A stretch of DNA of 6,435 nucleotides, from positions 1-6,435 of the forward strand of contig JAGDBE010000192.1 of NCBI GenBank assembly GCA_017959195.1, read 5' to 3'. Shown in pieces: positions 1-5,655 of the stretch; position 1 is the first letter of the stretch, and each line of letters begins with the position of its first letter. This stretch comes from Clostridia bacterium (GTDB taxonomy: Bacteria; Bacillota; Clostridia; Oscillospirales; CAG-382). The translations under genes and the position numbers were made by a program. Under the pieces are notes generated by a model. It was not told the DNA's origin, did not search any database, and saw only the letters and a program-made list of their open reading frames with translations.

Positions 1-189
1 GGGGTTTTCCGCAACGTTGTCGGGTACGCGTTTGTGGTCGCCGCCCTGAACGGCGGCTTTATAACTTGACATACAAAGGCTGTCCGAAACGACTCTGGCG
101 AGGATTTCATCCTCTTTGTGCGCCGGCAGCTCAAATTCCTCTAAACGAAGGTCGTTTTTTCCGTATAATCTTACGGCTCTTGTTTTCAT
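1..189 (-). CDS. Zinc-binding alcohol dehydrogenase family protein, SorE-like (L-sorbose-1-phosphate reductase-like), N-terminal part
   Basis: Only the first 63 codons are present; the gene runs off the left edge. The ATG at 189..187 is preceded by AGGAGG (202..197, 7-base spacer), which fixes the start. The protein opens MKTRAVRLYGKNDLRLEEF and has SDSLCMSSYKAA around residue 35-46, followed by a DHKRVP stretch. This is the N-terminal GroES-like fold of medium-chain dehydrogenases, and Cys39 sits where the catalytic zinc ligand is expected. From memory, this opening closely resembles L-sorbose-1-phosphate reductase (SorE), which reduces L-sorbose-1-phosphate to D-glucitol-6-phosphate with NAD(P)H. 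The gene begins 2 bases after the PHP gene stop and is the fourth gene of the sugar operon. A SrlD-like enzyme two genes upstream would use its presumed product. Family membership is fairly sure; the substrate is an inference because the cofactor and substrate domains lie outside the window. Confidence 0.8.
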   Translation of the reverse strand, partial: MKTRAVRLYGKNDLRLEEFELPAHKEDEILARVVSDSLCMSSYKAAVQGGDHKRVPDNVAENP

Positions 190-191
190 AT

Positions 192-1259
192 TCAGTCCTC
201 CTCGCGTTTAACCAGCGCCCATGCGGCGTCAACCAGGTGCCGGTAATTTTCGTCTGTAAGTTTTTCGCAAATAAAACTCTGTCCGAGAGCGTTTACGTCT
301 TCTCCGGAAATCTGCTGCATGCCGTTTTCGCGGCAGAGCGCCATTACGCGCTGCAGCTGGGCTTCGGTGTTTCTGCTCGGCATGAAGGTTAAAGCGTTCA
401 CGCCGCGCGATTTCAACATTTGTATCAGTTCGGGCAGAAAATCGTCCTCGTATTTAGCGGCTTTTTTATCACCCGTCGGAGACGCGGTAACGTCGCCGAG
501 GTAGGCGTAGCAGAGAATCGCGTCAATATCGCGTGCAAAAGATACCGCCTCGTCAAGCATAATCATCTCGTCGGTTGCCGGAATGAATATTTCCGGAATG
601 AGGTCGCTTTTCAGCTTTCCGAGAAGCTTATAACGCTCAATTTCACTGCCCTCGGGCAGCATTTTGGAAGTCAGCGCGAAAAGCAAGTGTCTTTCGGTTA
701 CCGTACCGCCGTCTGCGGCCTGGGAGATTGGGAGCACGTCGCGCTCGAAATCAAGTTCAATACCCGTTACTTTTTTTATGTTTTCCACCATCGCGCGGTT
801 GCGGACGTTGCGCTTTTCGCGCAAAGGAGCGAGAAAATCCTGCACTTGTGAAAAATATTTGCTTTTTACGCTGTGAAACGTCATATAACCCACGCCGCAC
901 TGGTCGGGGTTATTGAGACGAACGTTTTCAAATCCTGTGCCCGCGTAGTTTATGCGCGCTTCAAATCCGCACGTAGCGCCCATATTCGCAAGCTTTGCGG
1001 CAGCTCTGAATTCGGCTGCTCCTCCCATACTGTCATGGTCCATTATGCCCGCGACGGGAAGTCCTTCCATGCGTGAAAACCATATGGCTGCGGTGGGGGA
1101 ATAGGGTGAAAACGAATAGGTCGTATGTATGTGGTTGTTTGAAAGATTACTGCGGACTTTCGGTTTTCCGGTTTCCTCATCGAGCAGTTTTTTGAGGTTT
1201 TCAAGCCGTTCTTTTGCAGTAGGCGCATTAAGCAGCGCCCGCGTTTGAACTTCCGTCAT
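192..1259 (-). CDS. PHP domain-containing protein (putative metal-dependent phosphoesterase)
   Basis: 355 residues. The ATG at 1259..1257 overlaps the stop of the upstream SDR gene (ATGA) and has AGGTGA (1272..1267) at a 7-base spacer. The PHP signature is clear: N-N-H-I-H-T-T at residues 41-47 (H43, H45), then S-P-Y-S-P, M-D-H-D at 73-76 (D74, H75), G-F-E-A at 98-101 (E100), T-F-H-S at 127-130 (H129), and a closing S-G-E-D-V-N at 318-323 (D321). PHP proteins are metal-dependent hydrolases, usually phosphoesterases such as histidinol phosphatase or polymerase-associated domains. This one has no polymerase domain. It is longer than minimal PHP phosphatases, with about 35 residues before the first motif and a helical insert around 135-230. 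Two places where His is usual appear changed: Y253 in C-Y-A-Y-L-G-D, and N323 in place of the last His of D-x-H. Its position between two sugar-phosphate dehydrogenase genes suggests action on a phospho-sugar, but no substrate can be read from the sequence. Confidence 0.85.
   Translation of the reverse strand: MTEVQTRALLNAPTAKERLENLKKLLDEETGKPKVRSNLSNNHIHTTYSFSPYSPTAAIWFSRMEGLPVAGIMDHDSMGGAAEFRAAAKLANMGATCGFEARINYAGTGFENVRLNNPDQCGVGYMTFHSVKSKYFSQVQDFLAPLREKRNVRNRAMVENIKKVTGIELDFERDVLPISQAADGGTVTERHLLFALTSKMLPEGSEIERYKLLGKLKSDLIPEIFIPATDEMIMLDEAVSFARDIDAILCYAYLGDVTASPTGDKKAAKYEDDFLPELIQMLKSRGVNALTFMPSRNTEAQLQRVMALCRENGMQQISGEDVNALGQSFICEKLTDENYRHLVDAAWALVKREED
197..202 (-). promoter_or_regulatory. 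Shine-Dalgarno site of the SorE-like gene
   Basis: AGGAGG on the minus strand, 7 bases before the ATG at 189, inside the end of the PHP gene. It supports the start of the truncated dehydrogenase, which begins 2 bases past the PHP stop. Confidence 0.85.
1256..1259 (-). other. ATGA start/stop overlap, SDR to PHP
   Basis: The minus-strand bases ATGA carry the PHP start codon and the TGA stop of the SDR gene. This is the same junction type as one gene upstream and supports a single coupled transcript. Confidence 0.9.
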
Positions 1260-2128
1260 GACAGCATCACCTGCCCGCCGGTAACGGGGATTGCCTGTCC
1301 CGTCTCATAGCACTGCTCTACGCAGTAAAAGAGCGCTTTTGCAACGTCGGAAGGCAGACATCCGCGCTGAATGGGGGATTTTGAGAGGTAATATTTCTTT
1401 ACGTCCTCCACTGATTTAGCGCCGGGAACCTTGCCGGCTTTCAGGTACTGTATAAACAGTCCGCGCACGGGGTCTGACCACAGCGGACCGTCGTAGAAGT
1501 TGCCGGGGCAGATGGAATTGACCTTTATCTGATAAGGTGCAAGCTCAAGCGCAAAGCTCTGGGTAAGTCCTATGCCGCCGAATTTTCCGCCGGCATAGGC
1601 GAAGTTTGCTTTTGAGCCCACAAGGCCTGACTTTGAATTTATCTGAATGATGTCGTGCCAGAGCACGGGAGCGGCGGCGAACTGCATTTTCATTATTGCG
1701 CTTGCGTATTTTGCACAGAGAAAATATCCCTTGTAGTTGACGTCGGTTACAAAATCAAAGGTTTCCGCGGTCATTTCCCTTAAATCGCCCGCCTTTGCAA
1801 CGCCGGCGTTGGAAACGAATATATCAAGTCCGCCGAATCTCTCAACGGTGGCAATAACAAGGTTCTTTACGCTTTCTTCGTCGCTTACGTTGACGTATGC
1901 GAACGCGGCGCGCTTTCCTAATTTTTTCGCAGCCGCTTCACCGGTTTCGGTGTTCATATCCGCGATCATTATGCTTGCGCCCTCACGGTACATTTCTTCG
2001 GCGATGCCGAATCCGAATCCCTGAGCGCCGCCCGTAACTACGGCGATTTTGCCCGAAAGACGTCCGGGCGCCATGTCTCTGTCGTTGACTTTTTGTGCGG
2101 CAGTTTGTAATGCTTCTTCAAATGTCAT
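1256..2128 (-). CDS. SDR family oxidoreductase, sorbitol-6-phosphate 2-dehydrogenase (SrlD)-like
   Basis: 290 residues from the ATG at 2128..2126. A longer reading starting with TTG at 2161 is rejected because AGGAGG (2142..2137) lies 8 bases before the ATG. Classical short-chain dehydrogenase features are intact: nucleotide-binding TGGAQGFG at 32-39, D57 at the end of the second strand (favours NAD over NADP), N-A-G at 107-109, active-site N131, S165, and Y178-A-G-G-K182. The INSKSG stretch, and the C-terminus with K-x-P-I-Q-R-G-C and ending TGGQVMLS, resemble E. coli SrlD, which oxidises D-glucitol-6-phosphate to D-fructose-6-phosphate with NAD+. About 25 extra residues precede the Rossmann fold. 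The start overlaps the aldolase stop and the stop overlaps the PHP start, both by ATGA, so translation is coupled on both sides. Alternative: the lactaldehyde-dehydrogenase-type SDR that is fused to class II aldolases in RhaE/YuxG-like proteins. The SDR call is certain; the substrate is probable only. Confidence 0.88.
   Translation of the reverse strand: MTFEEALQTAAQKVNDRDMAPGRLSGKIAVVTGGAQGFGFGIAEEMYREGASIMIADMNTETGEAAAKKLGKRAAFAYVNVSDEESVKNLVIATVERFGGLDIFVSNAGVAKAGDLREMTAETFDFVTDVNYKGYFLCAKYASAIMKMQFAAAPVLWHDIIQINSKSGLVGSKANFAYAGGKFGGIGLTQSFALELAPYQIKVNSICPGNFYDGPLWSDPVRGLFIQYLKAGKVPGAKSVEDVKKYYLSKSPIQRGCLPSDVAKALFYCVEQCYETGQAIPVTGGQVMLS
2125..2128 (-). other. ATGA start/stop overlap, aldolase to SDR
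   Basis: The minus-strand bases ATGA carry both the SDR start codon and the aldolase TGA stop. The SDR ribosome binding site lies inside the end of the aldolase gene. This arrangement normally gives coupled translation and keeps the two enzymes in step. Confidence 0.9.
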
Positions 2129-2961
2129 GCCTGTTTCCTCCTGTAATTTTCTGCTTCCCAATGGGAAATAAATTCTATCATTTCATCCGACATCGGCTTC
2201 TGTCCTCCGAAAGAAGCGGTGTAATGCGCTATTGTTTCGGCGCTCTTCCAGCTTTGTCTTGCAACTTCCGTGTCGGGAAGGTCCGGGCCCAGTCCGCAGT
2301 AAACAATGTGGTCGGGCGTGAACGGGTGCGAAAGCGTCGGCGGAACGTCGAGAGACGCGTCGTAGCCGGAAGCAATCGCCTCGTCAAGCTTTTCGAGCAT
2401 GGAATTCAACATCTCTCCTAACTTTTCGGGGTCGTCGGAGGCGAAAAATACGCCGTGATTCTGCAAAAGCACCGTGTCGGCGCCTTCATTTATCTTTTCA
2501 CGCACTTTCATCGCCAGGATATAGCCGGGACGGCATTCTTCTATCCACGCGGCATTCGGGAACAGGCGCTTTGCCTCTTCTTCTCCGTGCTTTGCACAGG
2601 TAAGGCCGTTTACTTTGTTGGGATGAAGGTGCAGAACGTAACGCTGGGGGAATAAAGCGTGGAGCAGGGTCTCGACACTTGGACGCTTCTGCTCTTCGCC
2701 GGGCATGCGGGAAGCGAGAATGTCCGCAAGAAACGCCGCTTCACGGGACGCATCTTCGTTCGGATAACTCTTTTTGGGAATTTCCATAAGTTTTGCCATA
2801 TCGAGCGCAACGAATTCTTCCGCACGTATGGTCGCAAGCGCCGTGCCCGAGCCCTTAACGTAGAGCACGCCGTTTTCTTTCATAGAGGTGTTGCCGCCGC
2901 CTGCGACAACCAGTTCGGGGTCCGCCCCGTAGAGATTGGAAAATGCCACTAAATTTTTCAT
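2125..2961 (-). CDS. Class II aldolase/adducin family protein (zinc-dependent sugar-phosphate aldolase)
   Basis: 278 residues, ATG at 2961..2959 with AGGAGG (2978..2973) at an 11-base spacer. The class II aldolase fold is shown by GGGNTS (21-26) and KGSG (36-39) for phosphate binding, P-S-V-E-T (94-98) with E97 at the catalytic acid position, the zinc ligands H111 and H113 in HLHP, and H169 in NHG. The full L-fuculose-1-phosphate aldolase-type ligand set is therefore present and the enzyme should be active. Family members cleave ketose-1-phosphates such as rhamnulose-1-phosphate or fuculose-1-phosphate to dihydroxyacetone phosphate and an aldehyde; a few are epimerases or decarboxylases. The sequence looks closest to the aldolase half of bifunctional aldolase/SDR proteins (RhaE/YuxG type), and its C-terminal H-W-E-A-E segment resembles the linker there. 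It is the first gene of the sugar operon, and its TGA stop overlaps the ATG of the SDR gene. Which sugar phosphate it cleaves cannot be told. Confidence 0.88.
   Translation of the reverse strand: MKNLVAFSNLYGADPELVVAGGGNTSMKENGVLYVKGSGTALATIRAEEFVALDMAKLMEIPKKSYPNEDASREAAFLADILASRMPGEEQKRPSVETLLHALFPQRYVLHLHPNKVNGLTCAKHGEEEAKRLFPNAAWIEECRPGYILAMKVREKINEGADTVLLQNHGVFFASDDPEKLGEMLNSMLEKLDEAIASGYDASLDVPPTLSHPFTPDHIVYCGLGPDLPDTEVARQSWKSAETIAHYTASFGGQKPMSDEMIEFISHWEAENYRRKQA
2137..2142 (-). promoter_or_regulatory. Shine-Dalgarno site that decides the SDR start
   Basis: AGGAGG on the minus strand, 8 bases before the ATG at 2128. It lies inside the last codons of the aldolase gene. It argues for the 290-residue SDR rather than the 301-residue reading from an upstream TTG. 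Confidence 0.85.
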
Positions 2962-2972
2962 TTTATATTTTA

Positions 2973-2978
2973 CCTCCT
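2973..2978 (-). promoter_or_regulatory. Shine-Dalgarno site of the aldolase gene
   Basis: AGGAGG on the minus strand, 11 bases before the ATG at 2961. The spacer is longer than usual and is A/T-rich. No other in-frame start nearby fits better, because the conserved fold begins within the first 20 residues. Confidence 0.75.
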
Positions 2979-2982
2979 GTTA

Positions 2983-3012
2983 ATTACAAATCATTAAACG
3001 CCCTTTTTTCAA
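2983..3012 (-). promoter_or_regulatory. Candidate sigma-70-type promoter for the sugar operon (weak)
   Basis: In the 74-base gap before the aldolase gene, the minus strand has TTGAAA (3012..3007), an 18-base spacer, and TGTAAT (2988..2983). Each hexamer differs from consensus by one base, but the -10 mismatch falls at the highly conserved second position. The predicted transcript start would lie almost on the AGGAGG, giving a very short leader. This may be chance in an A/T-rich gap. No operator palindrome or riboswitch-like structure is visible. Confidence 0.25.
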
Positions 3013-3035
3013 AAATGCATCGGGCATATTGCGTT

Positions 3036-4109
3036 TTACAAAAGATTTATGAGGAAAAACGCCGTTAAGGCCAAAATCATGACCGGCGAAAAAACGTAAC
3101 GCAAAAGTTTATGGACGGTGTATCCCGTATCGGATTTTAAGCGGAACGGGGAAGTATAGAACTTTACTTTTCCGCTGTGAATCGTTGCTTCCACGGATTT
3201 TTTCATACATAATTTTTCGATCTGTCTCAGCCACAAGAGAAGGAATATTAAGGCCGCTATCGTGAAAATTATCAGAATAAACGAAATACCTATTTTTTCC
3301 GACTCAATAAACGTGAGCCGCGGCGAAAAATACACCGAAAAGATATTGTATATCGCGTGAAGAATAATCGAGGGCAGACACGACGACGAAACGTGCGCAA
3401 CGGCTGCCAGAATAAGCGCCGAGATGAAATAAACGGGGAAATACTCAAGGTCTAAATGTATGAGCGCAAACGCAAACGCCGACATGAAAATCGCGGTGAT
3501 ACCGCCCGCTTTTTCGGCAATTTCGGGCTGAAACACGCCGCGGAAGAAGATTTCTTCGCATATTGCGGGAACCACGGCGTAGACGAGTATGTAAACGAGC
3601 ACGTTTTTCGTTGAAACGAACGCGATATCCGACTGCCTTACGGGAGAAAAGAAATAGGAGACTGCGAATTTTCCCGACGCGACGGAGAATATGAGCAGAA
3701 AAAGCGAAATTACGATAAACGGTACGTATGAAGGCGAAAACGGCCTCATATAAAAGTACGCGGAACGCTCCGACAACGGCTTGTAAACTATCCTGAACAC
3801 AAAAGCGGGAACTATGAAAATAAGTATGTCCGAAAGCACGCTCACGACAAATGAAGCGTTCTCGGAAAAGCCCTTGAATGCGCCCTGCGAACGCAGAATT
3901 GCGTAAACAAGCGCAAGAATAAAGGCGCAGGCATACATAACGTACACGGTTATAAAGCCGACCTCGTACTTTTTTACGACTTTCTGAACGTCGGCGCGCC
4001 TGAATTTGTAAAACCGCTCTTTTCTCGGCTGAGATTCGGTTTCGGGCGCGTTTTCGTCTATGTAATTTTCGTTTTTGACTATCTTGTCGAACTTTTTGTT
4101 AGCGGACAA
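3036..4109 (-). CDS. CPBP family intramembrane metalloprotease (CAAX protease-like membrane protein)
   Basis: 357 residues. The start is a TTG at 4109..4107, with GGGG (4123..4120) about 10 bases upstream; the next in-frame Met is near residue 58, inside the first membrane segment. A charged hydrophilic head of about 50 residues is followed by roughly eight hydrophobic segments (about 51-72, 88-108, 128-150, 167-183, 203-219, 223-239, 245-262 and 274-294) and one near the C-terminus (338-355). The CPBP (Abi/CAAX) signature is complete: E185-E186-x-x-x-R190, H218 in A-L-I-H-L, and H251-x-x-x-N255. CPBP proteins are integral membrane proteases related to Rce1; bacterial members act in bacteriocin self-immunity, processing or envelope functions, and most are uncharacterised. 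A segment of about 40 residues with polar character separates the core from the last helix. The gene overlaps the cyclo-ligase gene by 11 bases and is probably the last gene of the tmk-led operon. The target is unknown. Confidence 0.87.
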   Translation of the reverse strand: MSANKKFDKIVKNENYIDENAPETESQPRKERFYKFRRADVQKVVKKYEVGFITVYVMYACAFILALVYAILRSQGAFKGFSENASFVVSVLSDILIFIVPAFVFRIVYKPLSERSAYFYMRPFSPSYVPFIVISLFLLIFSVASGKFAVSYFFSPVRQSDIAFVSTKNVLVYILVYAVVPAICEEIFFRGVFQPEIAEKAGGITAIFMSAFAFALIHLDLEYFPVYFISALILAAVAHVSSSCLPSIILHAIYNIFSVYFSPRLTFIESEKIGISFILIIFTIAALIFLLLWLRQIEKLCMKKSVEATIHSGKVKFYTSPFRLKSDTGYTVHKLLRYVFSPVMILALTAFFLINLL

Positions 4110-4695
4110 TTGTGTCTATCCCCATTTCCGTGAGTGTGAAATCGACGCTTCTGTCATAGCGCTTTTCAAAGGGAAGCGCTTCACCTGATATGCATTCCGA
4201 AAAGCAGACGCCGGCGGCAATACCCTTGAATTTGCTTAAAAATCTGTCGTAATAACCTTTTCCGTAGCCGATTCTCCTTCTGTTCTTGTCAAAACAAAGC
4301 CCCGGCACGACGCAAAGGTCGTTTTCGCTTTGCGAAAGGTCATAAAGCATAAGACCTTCTTTGGGCTCCGAAATTCCGAAAACGCCCGGCTCAAGGTCTG
4401 AAAAAGACGAGGCCTTGTAAAATTCAAGAACGCCTTTTTTGCAGGTTTTCGGAAAATATACGCCTTTTCCCGCTTCAAATGCGGCCGAAATAAAGCTTTT
4501 AAGGTCGGGCTCGCTCTTTATTGCGGAGTAAACGAGAACGTTTTTGCAAAATTCGAAAGAAACGGTGCTTTTGAGGCGTTCGCAAATCGCAAGACTCGCT
4601 TCTTTTCGCGTTTTTTCCGGAATGCTGTCCCGAATGTACGCATATTTCAGCCTTAAAAGGCGCTTCTGTTCCTTAACGTCGAAAGATTCCGTCAT
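4099..4695 (-). CDS. 5-formyltetrahydrofolate cyclo-ligase (5,10-methenyltetrahydrofolate synthetase)
   Basis: 198 residues from the ATG at 4695..4693, chosen over an in-frame TTG at 4710 that would overlap the upstream gene. Neither start has a clear Shine-Dalgarno site; the ATG is 2 bases after the DJ-1 family stop, so reinitiation or coupling is likely. The enzyme converts 5-formyltetrahydrofolate and ATP to 5,10-methenyltetrahydrofolate in the cytoplasm, returning inhibitory folinate to the one-carbon pool. Family marks are all there: a basic N-terminal region (K11-R12), K60-S-E-P (60-63) for folate, Y80-F-P-K (80-83), G-I-S-E-P (107-111), PGLCFD (131-136), and the ATP-loop GYGKGYYDRFL (143-153), then Y-D-R-S-V-D near the end. 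The length matches the usual 180-200 residues. A folate gene near thymidylate kinase fits nucleotide and one-carbon metabolism. Identification is confident. Confidence 0.95.
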   Translation of the reverse strand: MTESFDVKEQKRLLRLKYAYIRDSIPEKTRKEASLAICERLKSTVSFEFCKNVLVYSAIKSEPDLKSFISAAFEAGKGVYFPKTCKKGVLEFYKASSFSDLEPGVFGISEPKEGLMLYDLSQSENDLCVVPGLCFDKNRRRIGYGKGYYDRFLSKFKGIAAGVCFSECISGEALPFEKRYDRSVDFTLTEMGIDTIVR

Positions 4696-4697
4696 GT

Positions 4698-5249
4698 TTA
4701 TCTTGCGCAAATGGATGCGCGCACTTTTTCCGCTTCGTTTACGCCTTTGAGCGCCTTTATGAGTTCAAACGAGAACTCCTCCGACGCACCCGCGGCTTTT
4801 CCCGTGATGATAAGTCCGTCTTTTACGACGGGGCATTCCTTCATAATCTGCGCGCCGTTTTCCGAAAGTTCGTCAAGCATGCTCGGATAGCATACGGCTT
4901 TTACGCCTTTGAGTATGCCGAGTTTTGCAAGAATCGTGGGAGCCGCGCAGATTGCGGCGATTATGATTTTCTTTTCGTATGCTTCTTTGATTAAACTCAT
5001 CGCTTTGGGCGAGGATTTTATTCCGTCAACTCCGCCGAGTCCGCCGGGAAGAATAATCATTTCCGCGTCGTCGAGGGACACGTCTTCTATTGGGGTATCG
5101 GCGTTTACCGATATTCCGTGTCCGCCGATAACGGAAGTTTTTCCGCCAATTCCGGCAAGGCAGACTTTTATGCCCGCGCGGCGCAGGTAATCGGCTTGCG
5201 TTAAAGCTTCGATTTCCTCAAAGCCGTCAGCCAGAAACAAATATACCAT
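4698..5249 (-). CDS. DJ-1/PfpI family protein (YajL/DJ-1 subfamily)
   Basis: 183 residues, ATG at 5249..5247, with an AAAGGGTGA-type Shine-Dalgarno site overlapping the stop of the upstream open frame, 4 bases away. The DJ-1 flavodoxin-like fold is clear: DGFEEIEA (8-15) with E14 at the position of DJ-1 Glu18, LPGG at 67-70, and the nucleophile elbow AAICAAP with C101 at the position of DJ-1 Cys106. The G-K-A-A-G-A-S and E-F-S-F-E-L-I-K-A-L stretch matches the C-terminal helix region. Members of this subfamily are oxidative-stress-linked proteins with reported glyoxalase, deglycase or chaperone activities, and the true function is disputed. It resembles the 4-methyl-5-thiazole monophosphate-type annotations (ThiJ), which are historical misnomers. 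The gene is embedded between the DUF2156 gene and the cyclo-ligase gene. Family assignment is certain; the reaction is not. Confidence 0.92.
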   Translation of the reverse strand: MVYLFLADGFEEIEALTQADYLRRAGIKVCLAGIGGKTSVIGGHGISVNADTPIEDVSLDDAEMIILPGGLGGVDGIKSSPKAMSLIKEAYEKKIIIAAICAAPTILAKLGILKGVKAVCYPSMLDELSENGAQIMKECPVVKDGLIITGKAAGASEEFSFELIKALKGVNEAEKVRASICAR

Positions 5250-5253
5250 GATA

Positions 5254-5604
5254 TCACCCTTTGTTTTTTAATAAAGCAAAATATTTATCTTCCAACGAAA
5301 CGGGGGAGTATGACGTTTTCGACTGCCGCAGACCCTCGTCTCCCAGATCGTCTTCTCTGTTTACGAATTTGTATTTTCCGCATGAATTTTTCAGAAACTC
5401 CGAACATATCGCGGGATATATTCCGTTTATGTCGTACAAGCCTTTTTCGGCGTGAATTATTACCGTATCGGAGCCATCGTAATTGCTTGAAGCAAGCGTG
5501 TAAGCGCATAAGTTTCCCGAAATGCGTATCATACCGCCTATAAGACCGAGGGTAAAGAAGTTGTCAAGCATTCTTAAAACCGCTTCTTTTTCGCGCGCAA
5601 GCAT
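5254..5604 (-). CDS. DUF2156 protein, C-terminal fragment (116 residues)
   Basis: Same frame as the N-terminal fragment, resuming at the first ATG 17 codons past the TAA. Weak purine-rich GAGG about 11 bases upstream could allow reinitiation. It carries the conserved G-L-I-G-G-M-I-R, I-I-H-A-E-K-G, N-R-E-D-D-L-G and L-R-Q-S-K-T-S-Y motifs of the family's C-terminal half. Without the first half, including the 17 codons with the K-W-Y motif, function is doubtful. The stop lies 4 bases before the DJ-1 family gene and inside its ribosome binding site. Confidence 0.75.
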   Translation of the reverse strand: MLAREKEAVLRMLDNFFTLGLIGGMIRISGNLCAYTLASSNYDGSDTVIIHAEKGLYDINGIYPAICSEFLKNSCGKYKFVNREDDLGDEGLRQSKTSYSPVSLEDKYFALLKNKG

Positions 5605-5655
5605 GCTTTCTTTTTCCTCGTTAAGCGAGTACCATTTTTCGTTGAATTTTCTGCA

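Larger units (their letters stand above)
2962..3035 (-). other. 74-base intergenic gap between the two gene blocks
   Basis: This is the longest gene-free stretch in the window. It contains the aldolase ribosome binding site, the weak promoter candidate, and a loose inverted repeat (AAACGC at the right side and GCGTTT about 30 bases on) with no T-tract after it. I see no convincing terminator, so read-through from the CPBP gene into the sugar operon remains possible. Confidence 0.6.

Noticed and set aside
66..851. Plus-strand open frames opposite the PHP and SorE-like genes
   Set aside because: They lack ribosome binding sites and recognisable domains, and lie opposite genes with full family motifs; they are antisense shadows.
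2129..2161. Longer SDR reading of 301 residues starting at a TTG
   Set aside because: The extra 11 codons overlap the aldolase gene and the AGGAGG ribosome binding site itself; the ATG at 2128 has ideal spacing.
2990..3038. Possible rho-independent terminator after the CPBP gene
   Set aside because: The AAACGC and GCGTTT arms are far apart with a long A/T loop and no run of T follows, so the structure is weak and could be chance.
4696..4710. Longer cyclo-ligase reading starting at a TTG at 4710
   Set aside because: It overlaps the DJ-1 family gene, has no ribosome binding site, and the ATG at 4695 lies directly after the upstream stop with normal family length.
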